Shown: in pieces, positions 28,501 through 50,016 of the stretch
Layout: each line of letters begins with the position of its first letter
Numbering within the stretch: the first letter of the stretch is position 1
Origin: Antennarius striatus
Taxonomy: Eukaryota > Chordata > Actinopteri > Lophiiformes > Antennariidae
Direction: 5' to 3'
Length of the DNA stretch: 64,000 nt
NCBI RefSeq assembly: GCF_040054535.1
Contig: NC_090782.1
Coordinates: 19,065,001-19,129,000 of the forward strand
Program-made: the position numbers and the translations under genes
The notes under the pieces: model-generated
Database searches by the model: none
What the model was told of the DNA's origin: nothing
What the model saw: only the letters and a program-made list of their open reading frames with translations

Positions 28501-30046
28501 CTCTGAGCCCAGTTGGTTTTGGACTTGGACCCAGACAGAGATCAGCTTGACTAAACTGGACACACGCAAACTAGCTGATGATACATTAGTTGTCTTACTG
28601 GAGACGTTATATGTTACTGGTCCAACTGTATGGTTTCTATATACAGGTCTGACCCTGAAACACACAAAGCAAAGTTTCATTCCAAAAACACTACGATGAC
28701 ATGAAGTTGAGTGTCAGGTAAATGGGATATTTTGTTGAATCCTCCATCCGTTCCCCCATTCTTCCTCTCAGACTCACCATAGCACTGAACTGTCTCTCAG
28801 ATAAGTGTGGCGTACGCGGTTCCAAAAACAGACCACGTCTCCACCTTCATTATTTCTGACATTGTAGAAGCAGGAAACATTATGGGGAATATCTGGTGGG
28901 TCTGAAGTTTGGAGGAGATGAAGAATTACACCAGACAATCAGCTACGGGGATCTCAAAACATGTGAAACTGCAGTTAAACATTTGTTGCTGTTATTTCAA
29001 CTACAAGAATATCTGATTAAGAACCAATATTAGCAATGTTACGAAATATTAAATTGCTCTATCCCCATAAACCACTATTCTAAAAGAAGTGTAATATGAA
29101 TTATTCCCTCAAGTTATATATTTTGCACATGTATGGTGAATTTTGGGGAACTTCCTTTGGGTATGCATCGCAGAAAAAACCCCAAACACTTTTATTCCAG
29201 AATAAAGAAGTCCTCACAGCTAGGTTTGACACTTAGCTTAGCATGCAAATAATGTGCACTCTAAAAGCAGAAGTAGAAGTTGATTTGTTTTCAGTTCTTG
29301 TAACTTGAAAAGTCAGAGGTGTGCCTTGAGACTAATGCAGGTCTCATCCTGAATTACTATTCTTTGTAAAGCATTGTGAAGGTAATTAGTCCTGATCCTT
29401 TTTTTCCACACTCACATCCAGAGGAGATGTCGAGTCCACAGGGATCCGAAAAAGCAGAACAGTCACACTCGCAGCTGTATGTCGGGTTTTTGGTTATGTT
29501 GACGATGTGCTTGTATATAGTTGTAGAATTTAGCTCTTTGTGGCTCTGGGGTGTGGGAGGATGTCCACTGTTCATGGACCCCTTGCACTTGCACCTGAAG
29601 GTGCAGAACACCTCAAAACTAGAGCCTCGGTGCACCACAGGTCCAGCAGAGGACCAGATGGAACACGATGCTTCGCCTATGAATGAAAATAATTATTGCA
29701 TGGTCTTATTATCCATTAATGTAAATTTAAAGATTGTTCACAACTTTGTTTGGAAGCTGAGGAAGATTAGAAAGAAACCTGACAGAAAGAAGTTAAAATA
29801 TAGCAATATTGGATCAGAGCTAAACAAGAGCCTACAAGAATTCAGTGCTTACAAATCAGACAGCAGAAAAAGTTTCATGTAATCCACTGTCTGTTTTTAC
29901 AAATTAACCGATTTAAAGGAAAAACATTATTTTAATACACATGTTCCTGACATGTTAGAAAGATATCTGAACCTACCTGCACAAAGCTGCACAGCCAGCA
30001 TGACGGCAGCAGCGATGATGGCCCATGTTTGGACCACGGCCTCCAT
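21626..30046 (-). CDS. il12rb2: Interleukin-12 receptor beta 2
   Basis: Signalling chain of the IL-12 receptor, a gp130-type class I cytokine receptor that uses JAK2/TYK2 and STAT4. Fifteen exons join in phase: 29977-30046, 29416-29676, 28778-28901, 28464-28654, 28018-28232, 26783-26927, 25784-25857, 25050-25260, 24734-24916, 24548-24649, 24273-24419, 24000-24131, 22449-22524, 22169-22256, 21626-22090 (827 residues; human 862). Order: signal peptide, Ig-like domain rich in cysteines, cytokine-binding module with WSQWS near residue 323, three FNIII domains (last with YTLWMTASTAKGEGPAG), TM helix LPFIVTAVVSVIALFFLCLFW, box 1 PDDVPDPANSKW, then a tail with VDYLASHI (Tyr about 766) and KLTLDAVK near the C-terminus, matching human KLTLDQLK. 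It neighbours serbp1 and il23r as in human. The donor after the TM exon (GTCACC) is weak. Confidence 0.94.
22593..23648 (-). mobile_element. Kolobok-like DNA transposon remnant with THAP-type fragment
   Basis: Lies in the il12rb2 intron between exons 22524 and 24000. Both ends read TTAA followed by (A)GGGACAGT pointing inward: TTAA 22589-22592 on the left, ACTGTCCC(T) and TTAA 23649-23652 on the right. This gives about 1.06 kb with short inverted termini and TTAA flanks. On the minus strand at 23271-23471 a 66-residue frame begins MVICEENGCSNTTG, has FKIPSGKLGKKYKA and then RICHEHPDHF. Its spacing C-x4-C-x42-C-x2-H fits the THAP C2CH zinc finger, although the usual tryptophan is replaced by tyrosine. 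TTAA target duplication with a THAP domain points to Kolobok. The element appears decayed; no complete transposase was found. Confidence 0.5.
25437..25521. repeat. (GT)n(GA)n compound microsatellite
   Basis: GT repeats with one T interruption run to about 25493 and turn directly into GA repeats, inside an il12rb2 intron. Confidence 0.95.
27120..27895. repeat. Purine-rich tracts and a diverged direct duplication in il12rb2 intron
   Basis: GAA/GGA-rich tracts at about 27120-27190, 27635-27670 and 27825-27885 flank two copies of one sequence: about 27185-27330 and 27665-27800 share AGAAGATTT..., TTCATTAAAG/TTCATAAAAG and TCATGTTGACACAAAATCC. The interval is otherwise intronic and non-coding. 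Confidence 0.75.
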
Positions 30047-32220
30047 GATTCATCAGGAAGTCACTTCTTCTGTTTCTTACATTTCCACAGAAAGTTTTAG
30101 TTTATCTTGAAGCAAGGAAAATTCCACAAAAGCTATGAGACTGGCCGTGTTTTCCGAAGTAAAAAAGTTTCAGGAATTAACTAACGTTAATGATCAAGTT
30201 TATAATTTACAAGTCCTATGATTTTAAAAAAAAAAGAAAGTTTTTCCTTATTTTAATATCACAAGAAACGTTATCCCTAGTTCACGGCGGAACACAGGAG
30301 AGACATGTAGGGTGGCATGAGCGCGCAGTGACCATAATGACGGTGAATTAATGAGATCAGATTAAAAAAAAATTAAATTAGGAACACTCACAGCGTATCA
30401 CATCCAGGAATCCCGCGTTTCAGCCGTGTGAGGGTTTAGAAGCCGTCCGTCGTCAGGACTCCCCTCATGCGGCGCAGCGCATCCTCACCGGGGACGCGCG
30501 GGCGCGCCACCGTTTCTGGTGACGTCATGAAAACTCACGCACACGGCTGTAGATGAGGAACGTTTTGTTTGTCTAACGGCGAGCAGTCTCTAAAAATGTT
30601 TGTTTTTTTTCATGACAAAAAAAACAACAACAACAACAACAACCCGTAAATGCAATAATTTACGTTTAGATGAAAATTATCCAATGGCACTCACAGCATA
30701 AATGTTTAATCGGGATCCATTTCAGATTCAAGATCTGGTGATCCGGATTCATGTAAAAAAAAAAAACAACTATTGTGAGATAACAAACAATAATGCTTGT
30801 CCCTGACATTCTATTGAATGAGTCTGTGCAGAAACAATTAAGTGTCCAATCTGATGCATGTTCTAAAGTTCACTGAGCAGTGTCCTGAAATATACGGGAA
30901 TTAATTTATAATTTATCATTTTTCTTGCAAAATTATAAGAGTAAGACATCACTGAGAGAGGGGCTGGGTGGCATAAACCAACAAGGCAGCTTAGCTTCCC
31001 TATTATAGTTTCATAATTGTTCTGCTCTCAAAATATGACACTTTGATAATGAAATCACACCCCTAGAAATTGACATTACACAGGAATCATTCAAAATGTT
31101 GTTAATGTTAAATATTCTCTCATGTCAGTTTTGCTCAGGATCTACAGTAACTCTGAATTTTGATGATTTTTCCCACACATGCCTGTCTTTATTCCACCCA
31201 GATTTATAGTAAAGTAGTTTATGTGCACTGAAAAAAGTCAAAAACCTGTGTCCACCTCTTCATCCAGATCCTCTCCATCATTCATGGAGATCTTCTGCAC
31301 TACATGCCTGACCCTTCCAGTGATTTCATGAAATTCTTCAGTTTATGCAGAGTAGATGAAAATGCTAACAAAATCAGATAAATAAGTGATGCTGAAAATA
31401 TTTCATGCTTGTCATGAACATAATAATCCGTGAGCATTCAAATTCTAGGGCTTATATTGGTCTTGGTGGAGGTAGCTGGTTATCAATTATCTTTCCAGCA
31501 GATCAGAAGATACCATTGTTTTGCATATTTTTCTGATTAAGGGAATCTGACTAGAAATAAAAAATATATTACTAGAACTTCTTTATCTAAAAAAAACAAA
31601 ACATGTGAATTTATTCCATGTTCTAACATGATGTGTGCAGACTGGCATCTGGAGCATCTTTCACACGCGCAACAACTCTGGATTTTATTCACTTTTTACA
31701 TTCTCATGAAAGTCTGACACATCATCTGTGGGGGACTTTCCTACATAATTTTGCTACATTACAGGTACAGACACAAAATGGGATTAAAATGAATAGAATA
31801 ACCGCGTCCACTATACACCAGAGAGAAAGAAGCCTGTGAAGGAGAAGACCTCATGATATTTTGATTGAAATGAGGAAGTTAACACTCAGGAAATCCGACA
31901 AATGCCATCTAATGTAGGTGGTGCATGTCTGAGTAAAAACGAATGTTTGGGAGCATTTTGATGCACTCACTGAGATATTATCTACAACAAGGAAACCCCC
32001 AACTGACTTTTTTTTCTGTGTGCATTTTGGAATAATTTCTCACTCTTCGTCACATCACTGACTCACATTAATGCTAACATTATAAACATTATGATGAGCT
32101 ACTTACCTCAATGCCTGTGTATTTACATTGGTGACATTAACTTTAGTAAACACACAACAAGACAATAAATGTACAGTAATAAAATCTAATTAAGTCTTTG
32201 TTGGGCAAGATAGTTTTGGT
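30047..32220. other. il12rb2 upstream region / intergenic
   Basis: A locally GC- and CpG-rich block at about 30410-30545 (containing CCGTCCGTCGTCAGG and GGGACGCGCGGGCGCG) is the likely il12rb2 promoter or first non-coding exon. A short (AAC)n tract lies at 30632-30653. The rest to 32220 is AT-rich and contains no gene I can recognise. Confidence 0.45.
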
Positions 32221-32221
32221 A

Positions 32222-32302
<81 letters not shown>

Positions 32303-32345
32303 CCTACCTATCCCTCCATCCATCCATCCATCCATCCATCCAATT
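32221..32345. repeat. (CTAT)n / (CATC)n compound microsatellite
   Basis: About 80 bp of CTAT repeats pass through CTAC and TCCC variants into CATC repeats, in the il12rb2-il23r intergenic region, shortly before a SINE. Confidence 0.95.
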
Positions 32346-32515
32346 ATCCATCCATCATCTTGCACACAAGTCGACTAATTGTTTTGTCTCCAGCTCCTTA
32401 TCCACCTTGAGAATCACGGGTATAGCTGGATCCTATCCCAGCTGGCTGCAGGGTACAACCCAGACACTTTGCCAGCGTATTATGGGGCCTGTTCTACTTG
32501 TACTGTACCAGCCAT

Positions 32516-32876
32516 AACATTCATTCATTCATTTTCCAACCTGCTTAATCCGCTAACGCAGGTCGCGGGGTAGCCAGTGCCTATCCTGGCAGTCTCAGGG
32601 CGTGAGGCGGGGGACACTCTGGGTACGACGCCAGTGTACCGCAGAGCCACACAGAAACAAACAAGCATTCACACACACACTCACTCCAATGGTCAATTTG
32701 GGACCGGCCAATTAACCTGAAGCGCATGCTTTTGGAGGTGGGAGGAAGCCGGAGAACCCGGAGAGAACCCACGCAGACACGGGGAGAGCATGCGAACTCC
32801 GCACAGAGCGGGACTCGAACCCGGGTCCGCCGTGATGTGAGGCAGCAGCGCTAACCACTGCGCCACCGTGCCGCCC
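32516..32876 (-). mobile_element. tRNA-derived SINE, well preserved
   Basis: Read on the minus strand it starts GGCGGCACGGTGGCGCAGTG, has a clean polymerase III B box (GGTTCGAGTCC), a body with CCCCGTGTCTGCGTGGGTTC and GGTTAATTGGCCGGTCCC, and a (GAAT)n tail at the low-coordinate end. The degraded copy at 4165-4506 shares head, body and tail. Confidence 0.8.
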
Positions 32877-33108
32877 CAGCCAAAACATGTTCTATAAAAT
32901 TGATCTATGAAGCATCAACAAATTATTCACTGATTAACAATTACTGTTTTATTCATTAACTTGGTTTTGAACAAAAGTAATTATAGTTACAGAAGGAGGA
33001 TTTCTTCTGATGATACAAACTCACTGAGGTTAAGTGGTATTTGAATAATGCTTAGAATAGTATGAATGGTATAGAATATATGGCATGGTGTTACTCCCAT
33101 CATCCCTC

Positions 33109-41675
<8,567 letters not shown>

Positions 41676-43338
41676 CTCAGTTTAGTGTCAGCAGCTGTAA
41701 ATAGAAATTATTCTTAATATAAATCAGCAGACAGTAAGAATTCCTTAGTATGAAAATGAGTGAGATTACCATTTGTTCTATCAAATCTCAACAGCTGGTT
41801 TGGAAAGATATCTTTAATAGTGCTCTTTCCCAGAACAGGTTATTTTCAATACAGTATTTTTCCACAAAGTCCTAAATTATTTCAGTAGATGTTCAGATTG
41901 CTGTAAGCTCACCTTTATGCCATGCTGTCAGCCCGTCTTTGTAGAGTCATTAATGTTTTCCTACCAAGATACAGTCCCACAAATTTTACTGATGGTTATG
42001 TCTTTCTCAGATGACTCATTGCGAGAAATTCACTAGATTGATGACTATAACACAACTGAAGCACCTTAAAGAGGTCACTGACCTATTTTGGTGGTATTTT
42101 TTTTCAAAAACTGAAACTTCACACGTTGGCTTCGGTACTTTTGTGACCTTCTTCAGTCGCCTGTTTTTATTCACCACTGAGGTTCAGTTGACTTTATTAT
42201 CTGCTCCCAAAAAATGTGCTGTTGTTAGCAATAATAAACTTAACACATAAGAAGATCAATCTTTACTTTTAAAAACACGCTGCCGATAATGCCTGTTTTG
42301 TTTCCATTAAATATGGATTTTAAGTAAAGACAATGCTTTTACAGTAAAAGGTAGAGAAAAGTCGGTTCATAAATATTAGGAACTACTCATTAAAGAATAA
42401 TTAACTGTTGCCTCTGGACTGACTTTTTTTAAGTATAAAAACATAACAAAACTCACCGTTAACCTGACACGGATCATTACAAATCCTTTAGTTGTCTCAC
42501 ATTTATAATCCGTCAGAGTTCCATAATGTTGCCAGTTTGAAGTAAGCCAAGACTGAGACTTTGGCGAGATACATCAGTTTTGTGATTTCCTTTTACTGTT
42601 TATTTTCCATTTTGAACTTGCAACAGCACAGAAGTAAGACTGGCTGGCGGATGGTTTGAAGATAAGACAGACCACAGGTTTGAGGTTTGCTAGTTTTCTG
42701 AATTGAGGAGATTCATATGAAATCTAAAAAGTTCAGTTCAGTTCAAATAGCTAAATAAATTTGTTTAACAAATTTAAATTTGTTTTAAATAAATTTGTTT
42801 TACAGCCTTGGTAGCAGTGATAGCATAAAAGTAACAACCAAAAAGGAACAGGATGTACCTCCAGCGCCAACTTGGGAAGCTCACTCTGTTTATCTCAAAC
42901 ACAATCTTGCAAGCAACTTTTGAGTGTATGAGGCGGAATGGAAAACTCCATCTTTATATTTGAGCAACTTTCTTACCTTCCAAACTTTGTGCAAAAATTA
43001 GTGTGAATGTGACTGTCTGAATGAAAGGTACAGTACAGACATGGAGTATATGATATTCATTTAATTCAATTTAATTTAAACACTTAGAAAAAAAATCTAC
43101 AAAGGCAAGGAGTAAAACAGATGCCAGGGACTTCTGATTATCTGCAATATTTGAAGATTACATTAAAATCTACTGCACTGATATGTGTTATATTAGCCAT
43201 TATATACTAGAGCAGAACACAATTTCTGTGACCAATTGTCAACTAACAATTTAATAGATGTTTACCACCAGGAAAATGGATTTGAACATACTGATTTGTT
43301 ATTGTGTTATAATGGGTATGTTGAAGACAGCAAGTGGT
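41676..43338. other. il23r upstream region / intergenic
   Basis: AT-rich DNA between the il23r start codon and the 3' end of the first P450 gene. No exon, repeat family or clear promoter element was recognised. The il23r promoter should lie in the first part. Confidence 0.5.
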
Positions 43339-46300
43339 TTATCGTGGAACAGCACAGAGTCGGTAAGGTTTGGGACAGCGAGTGGCCGCAAATTTGAACT
43401 CCAGACTGGGCTGCTCTCCATCAGGTTCTGAGAAAGAAAACCTCTGCAGGAGGGAAGTAAGGAAGAGGAATACCTCCATCCTGGCCAGCTGCTCCCCAAG
43501 ACACACACGTTTACCTGAGGATAAACATTCCAACAGATGAGCTGTATTTAATACAACCACAAATAAAATACTGCACTTCTAAGTCTGAAAGAACATCAAG
43601 TAAGAAATCAGCCCTGACCTCCTAAACTAATGCAAAAGAAACATAAATGCCTGCTACTAATCAACAGAATGAATCAATACATGTTTTGTCAAACAACAAA
43701 AATAATAAGTGAAATTAATTGGCCCCTTCTTGACATTTTTGGTTTGTATAAAATGCAACAATTATTTCAGACATTTGATGACACTTGACTCTGCCCATTA
43801 TTGGATTTGTTTGTCTGTTTTGGACTGCCTTTTTTAGATGCGACATTGGACTTGCCTCACAATCTGTAAGCCGTCTGCACCTTTTTTTTGTTAATAAACT
43901 GCTCTGGTGTCACATCTAGATCCAATCTCTTGTCTTGCTGTTCCCTGCATGTCTCAGAATCATCCCCATCATTCAACTGTCAATACTTTAGTTAGAATGT
44001 CAAATGACGACTTATTGTGGGATGCAGTGAAAGTCCCAAGTTCTTGGTGGTGGATTTTCTGCCTAAAGTCTCTCTTCTGGTGAGTGTATAATTAATGTCG
44101 GCTTCATCCAACTGGACTGCGGTTCCTTAGATGTTCATCTATCTCTTTTCACACAGAATCATTTGAATAACTTTGTCATTCCATGAATTCAAGGATCACC
44201 TAAAAATTGTGTTGTCGACTTTCGTCTGTTTTCTTTTGTTGTATATTTACATTTGCGTGGACATCTGAATCAACAGGCAAATTTGAAAACAAAGAAGACA
44301 TCAGAAAGGAACAAAACACTTTTCACATGAGGATAAGTGGGCTTTCGAGGGATGTACCTCCTGACTAACCTGCAGAAAAAGGAAGGAAGGCTTCTCTATT
44401 CCGAAATTTGCCATCCTGGTCAAGGAAATGTTGAGGATTGAAGGTGTGTGGAGTTTCCCACATCAATTCATCATGCAGGACTGAGTTCAGTGTGGCCATG
44501 ATGATGGTGCCCTGAATAAATGGCATTAAAAACAATAAATAAATGTTTTTTATTTATTGGACTGAGAAAGAAAATATCACAATAAATAATATGCACCAAT
44601 AATAGCACAGAGAGACATGTCTGTAAGAAGACATTCCCACAGGTGTGTTATATCCTGTACCTTTGGGATTGTGTACTTGTCAATTGTGGTGTCTTTGGAT
44701 GTCATACGGAACACATTGAGAGGAACTATGTTGGCCATTCTCTGAATTTCATGGATCACTGCATTCGTATAGGGAAGATTTTCTCTGTCAGTCACAGACG
44801 GCTGTCTGTTTGAACCAACAACAGAATCGATCTCAGCCTGGACTCTCTCTGAGCACAATGAGAACAGGGACAGTGTGAGTCTTGAAGATTTTTGGAGGCA
44901 AACGTTGTTGTGCAATCAAACCTGATACCTTCAAATCAAGTCAAGATGTTTACAGAACTAGCAATCAGGGGTTGAGACAGATGTCATTCATACACATATA
45001 TACAGTATATATACCTTGTATGTGAGGGTAGTAGATCATGTAGAGCAGACCCCACTGTAAAGTAGTGGATACAGTTTCAGTTCCACCAAAAAACAGGTCC
45101 AGAGTGCAAATACGCAAATTCTCCAAACAAAGACCAGATTCTTTATCCTCCCTCTATGAATAAAACAAAACACATTTTCCAACAATGACTGGTGATTTAT
45201 TAATATTTATTTGTTCCTTGATAATATTCAAAGTAAAAGAACGGGTAAAAACACATCACCTCTCCCATTTGAGTGAGGAAGCAGTCAATATAGTCTCTGG
45301 GTGAGGAGGAGTCGAAGGTTTCCTTGTGCTCTCTGATCTTGACTTCAAGATAGTCAAATAACTTTGCCATCAGAGTAAATGCACTCTGGTGAGGTCCAGG
45401 CAGCCTCTTCATCAACCAGGGAAATATGTTATAAACCTACAGAGTATGAATGTTTTCTAAGGGTTAGACATGAGGTCACAACATGAACACAGACACAGGC
45501 AGGTACACCATTGTTCAACAGACTCTCGTCTGTTATGCTATCGCTGATTGGATTTTCAAAAAAATGTACTCAATTCCAAGCATATGAGAAAATTACAAAT
45601 TTCAAAAAGATAACGTAGTCCAGCATGTTGTTTAAATGAGGCTTACCTGTATCCAAACATTTCCCTGCAATTGCAGGATTTCAATTATGCACTGAAGAAT
45701 TTGCAGGAACTGCTCATCAGTGTACTCAAAGCGATGGCCGAACACCAGGCAGCAGATGACGTTGGCGACAGCATGGTTCACTTGTGACTGGGCATTAAAA
45801 GGCTTGCCTACAAAATAAAGGCAAATGGGATAAGATACTCATTCCTAATAAAGAATTCAAAAGCTCAAAAATGAGTGAGTCAATTATTTCTGGGACATTC
45901 TTGTGCCTTTCTGAAGGGCAAATGCTTCTATGAGATACTGGCACTCCTTCTGGATGGACGGCTCCAGACTCTTCTTTCCAACGCCAAAGTTTCTGAGTGT
46001 ATGAAGAGCAAATCTCCTCTGCGTTTTCCATGACTTGCCATTTGAGAATGCCAAACCTTTACAGAAAAAGTGGACTTGATTGGAAAGAAATGTATGTAAC
46101 ACTGAATGCTAAGATCTAAAAAAAACAACAAATTACTACCGTTATTTCCAACAGTCCCAACGGCTGCCTCAAAGATTGGTATGGCAGGGCGATCTGTGAA
46201 ATCATCTCCTCTTTGGACCAGAGCCTCTCTCACAAATTTGTAGCCATTAATGACCACAACTCTTCCACCGAAGAGACGAAGGCTGAAAACGTTTCCATAT

Positions 46301-47321
46301 TTCTCTGCAAACTGAAGAAAAGGAGGACACTGAAGAAAAGTTTGACACTGAGCTCCCATCTTCTCTCTGAGGCTGAAGTGGGCCTCAGCTGCATGTAACA
46401 CTGCAACAGTGAGCCAGTTCAGAGATGCTCTCAAAGAGTAAATCTCCTATGCCATGTCCACACGTAGTCCGATCTTTTCAAAAATGCAACTTTTTTCACC
46501 CCACATAGAAAAAAATTCCCATCCACACGACAGTATTTCTGAAAAAATCTCCATCCACACATAACCGCACAAGCGTGTTGATCACTATGTTTATAAGCAG
46601 AACAACTCCGAAAACGGCAGGAGAGAGGACCGAGATGTGTGGAAATTCAGGCCGGAAGATGACCTCCATCACAGAGTTCTCCCACCAGCAGGCAGCGCGT
46701 CCCGGTCTGATCCAGAACTGGTGTCGGCAAGAAACGTGAATGAATGAATAAATAAATAGATATACAAACATTATGACTCATAAACAAAGAAACAGACATA
46801 CAAATAATTAACTGTCAATCATATTTATCAACACGTCTTTGACGTGTAGCTGTTATACGTCAGAAAATAGATGTTTTCACTCCGGCTATTCTATTGGCAT
46901 ATGACGGCTCACACAAACTGACGTCGCAGCGGTTTTCGTCACAGGGACACGCCCCACAGATAGAAAAAGTTTCGGATACAGAGTCCACACGACAACGCAG
47001 ACCTGGCGTTTTCAAAAAACGTCACTTTACCCAACGTTTTCAAAAAGTTGCGTTTTTGTCCCGGATATCTGCCTTGTCATGTGGACGAAAGGCGTAACCG
47101 CAACAAAAAAAATTACGTTTTCTAATAGATCCGGCACCGTGTGGACAGGGCCTTAATCTCTTAATTTGCATCCCGCGACAACATGAGATACTGCATTCTG
47201 GATTAGTTGAAGATATTTAACAAATATGAGAGAAAATGTCTGCCTCTAAACCTCACTGAAGGACTGTGAGGTTTAAAGGCAGAAAAATGGCACCGGTCCT
47301 CACTATGTACTCCATACAAGT

Positions 47322-47383
<62 letters not shown>

Positions 47384-48786
47384 GTATGAGTGAAGGAAAA
47401 AGAAGGGAAGAGTAAAAGAGAGAGAAAGAAAGGAAAGCAAGGAGAAGAAAACGTATCCCAGCAGTTGTGTGATGACCAGTGTGTTTATAACACTGACAAC
47501 CGACAGTAATAAACACTACACAGCTTATAATGAGTCCAGCATTACATCACTGATGTACTCTGCCTAGACCTGAAAACCTGTTACTTTTTCATGGTTAGCA
47601 TGTGAGAGTTTTCTTATGTACTTTTCCTGACTGGACCTGCAACTTGGATTCTGTGTTGACATGTTTTGACGTGTAGTGGAATTGCATTATTTGCACTTCG
47701 GAGGAGCTGATCTCTGTTTTAAGGTGCTGCATTAGCTTCCTGTTTGAAAACCTGTTGGGAAATCTATTATCTGGGAGAAGCTGAGCATTATGCTTACCCT
47801 TTTCCTGGCTCCATTGCTTGGAAGTTTTTTTTTAACCAAAACTTTGAATTTGATGCATGTGTAGTTTGCAGCTTAGGCTCACCTTGACCCTGTAATTGGT
47901 TTCTTTATCACCTCCCTCGAGTCCTGAAGTCTAGGCCTTGTGGAGTGGGTTACTATCAAATTTGAATTAATGATAAACACTGCTATAAAGTTGGTTTATT
48001 GAGAGCTTCACATGGGCCACCAACAAGTTGGGTCTATTGGAGGCAATTGTTAGTTAAATATGATTGACTCAGTGGTTGCCAGTCGTTTTTAGAACAAAAA
48101 TCCATATACTGCCAGCGGTTTCAGAAATATTTGACCAATTTTTCAAGACCCACAGAATATTGTATTCTATGACTATGTAAACACTGAAATTATGGGAAGA
48201 AAGAGTATACTCTCTCTGTTCATCAGGAAAAGACAGTTTGTTTCTATGTTTCAATTTCTTTGTGATTGGCAGTAGAATTTTGTTTCACAAAAAACACCAG
48301 TTTTGACTAAAGAACTGAGAAAATTCTTCTATCCTTCTTCTGACACAGTCCTCCTAGTTACATATCCTAAAGGCATGAATTTGTGGTTATCAGGCAGCAG
48401 CTAGTGCATGTTGAGCGTCGAGGGCGGCTTCCTTAAGGCTTAGTGAAACAATCTTAACTTTCTTTTCAAACCTTGTTTATTTATAAACTTAGATCATGCA
48501 AATCCCAATACAGCAACTGAACAACAGCCTTGTGACAAATACGTAAATTTTAATCATATCAATTGGGGTCTCATCCCGGACATACCTCTGCGAACTGCAG
48601 GTGGAGTCTGCTGGGGTCGATGTGATGTAGGTCACCAATAACAGGAAGAGACCTCGGCCCAGGGGGAAAGTTCTTCGGTGTTTTATTTTTCAAAATATGA
48701 GCCAACAATAGAAAAACAACGACAAATAAAGAAAGTGTCCATCTGTCTATCCACTCCAAGCCGAGCACACTCTCTATCATCTCCAT
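43339..48786 (-). CDS. Cytochrome P450 family 2, CYP2J/2N/2P/2AD-type, copy 1
   Basis: ER-membrane heme monooxygenase; relatives act on arachidonic acid and xenobiotics. Nine exons join in phase: 48586-48786, 46140-46311, 45907-46056, 45647-45807, 45260-45436, 45015-45153, 44661-44848, 44370-44511, 43339-43514 (501 residues, normal for CYP2). Seen: N-terminal anchor ([17 protein letters not shown]), proline hinge [11 protein letters not shown], helix-C region WKTQRR, I-helix [12 protein letters not shown]-helix EIQR, and heme loop [15 protein letters not shown] with the cysteine near 448. The start ATG (48784-48786) is the first in frame. The I-helix has GGTETV where copy 2 has the usual AGTETT. 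Intron 3 has a GC donor. Intron 1 (2.3 kb) holds a hAT-like MITE. The subfamily name cannot be fixed by eye. Confidence 0.93.
46446..47153. mobile_element. hAT-like MITE in P450 copy 1 intron 1
   Basis: The left end reads TATGCCATGTCCACACGTAG and the right end ACCGTGTGGACAGGGCCTTA, near-inverse of each other. Inside, GTTTTCAAAAA/CAACTTTTTTC blocks and CCACACGAC/CATCCACAC words mirror each other. Imperfect flanks TAAATCTC and TTAATCTC could be an 8-bp target duplication. There is no transposase. This matches the common fish hAT-type non-autonomous elements with GGCCCTGTCCACACGG ends. Confidence 0.6.
47325..47386. repeat. (TG)n microsatellite
   Basis: About 60 bp of TG repeats with one TTTG interruption in P450 copy 1 intron 1. 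Confidence 0.95.
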
Positions 48787-50016
48787 CTGCCCGTCTATCA
48801 ATGCATAATCGACCTCACTGTTTGTACCGTATCACAGATAACAACACTTGTGACGGGTATCGAAGTATAAAAGTAGCTTCCGGTCTGTCTCCTCCAAAAT
48901 AAAAGCACATTAAAAAAAGCACCTTTCGTTCAATCAAAACCTTCTTGAACGTAATTTTACGCACTAAATAAATTTGTTTTTTTTTGTCTTTCACGATTTT
49001 GGAAATATAACCTTTGACGTAAAAAAAAATAATCTCGGAATCTCGGAATACTTAAGGGAGTGTAAAACAATATCTGTGAACTTTTATCCAGATACGGAAC
49101 AAAGTTTGAAGGAGCCTGTCTTGATCCAAGTGACATCATCCCAGTTAGTTTCATCGCAATTCATTATTTCAAGTCATTGTGAATTCTTAAAATTTAAATC
49201 CAATAAAAGCATTTGAGCTTATCTGTTCATTAACACAGAAACAAATTGACTTGTTCACTCACCATTGTTCATCTCACAATAGAGGAGCTACTTCAAGGTA
49301 AACAGAACAGGTTACTGAATATAAAGTACTAGGATTGATCATCCATTAGATTCTAACCTAGAAACCTCGTGTAACACAACTACAAAATAAACTCGCCAGA
49401 GGTGTGTCCATATTGTGGAAATATCAGAAACTACTAAATCAGAAGGCGCTTTATATAATTTATTGAGCATTAGTCCTCAAGATCACATATGAGACAACGG
49501 ACGATATTTGGAATAACATTTCAGGGAATGTAAGATATTGTGACTACATTGATAGGGGAAATGAAGGACCAGTGATAGTAACTGAGAAACGAAGAACAAT
49601 GTGCCACAATTAAATGTTTAATTTAATGCATGAATTGGTTGACAACATATTGCAATGACAGATCTATGTTGATTCTCTTGACGGGAATTTCACAAGCCAA
49701 ATGACTTCTACCTGTCAGCACTTTTTGTCCCCGGATGTTGTTGTTGATGTTGCAAATATGATAAAGGTGTGAAGTCTAACACATTCAAATAAATAAGTAA
49801 ACAAACAAACAAACAAAAAATAAATGAATAAGTAAATAAGACTAACTCCAACTATAGGATTTATGTCTCCTCACGACCCCATATCCTTCCTTTACTACTG
49901 AAAAATACAATTGAGCTGATTGCTTTATTAGTAGATTCAAGGACTAGAAAAATATTGGTTTATTCTTCTGTGATATAGTGAATAGAGATAACTATGTTTT
50001 TAGGACTGTCAGTGGT
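48787..50016. other. P450 copy 1 upstream region / intergenic
   Basis: Holds the presumed promoter of copy 1; about 100 bp upstream a segment resembling CGAAGTATAAAAGTAGCTTC contains a TATA-like TATAAAAG at about 48866. The same GAAAGTGTAAAGGTAG-like segment lies upstream of copy 2 near 56120. The rest is AT-rich and featureless. Confidence 0.45.

Noticed and set aside
29376-29882. 168-codon plus-strand frame
   Set aside because: Antisense shadow of the il12rb2 Ig-domain exon 29416-29676.
32516-32876. Possible tRNA gene because of a perfect B box
   Set aside because: The tRNA-like head continues into a conserved body with a GAAT tail and has a second copy in the window, so it is a SINE.
46496-46771. 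Minus-strand frame of 91 codons
   Set aside because: Falls inside the hAT-like MITE and matches no transposase or host protein.
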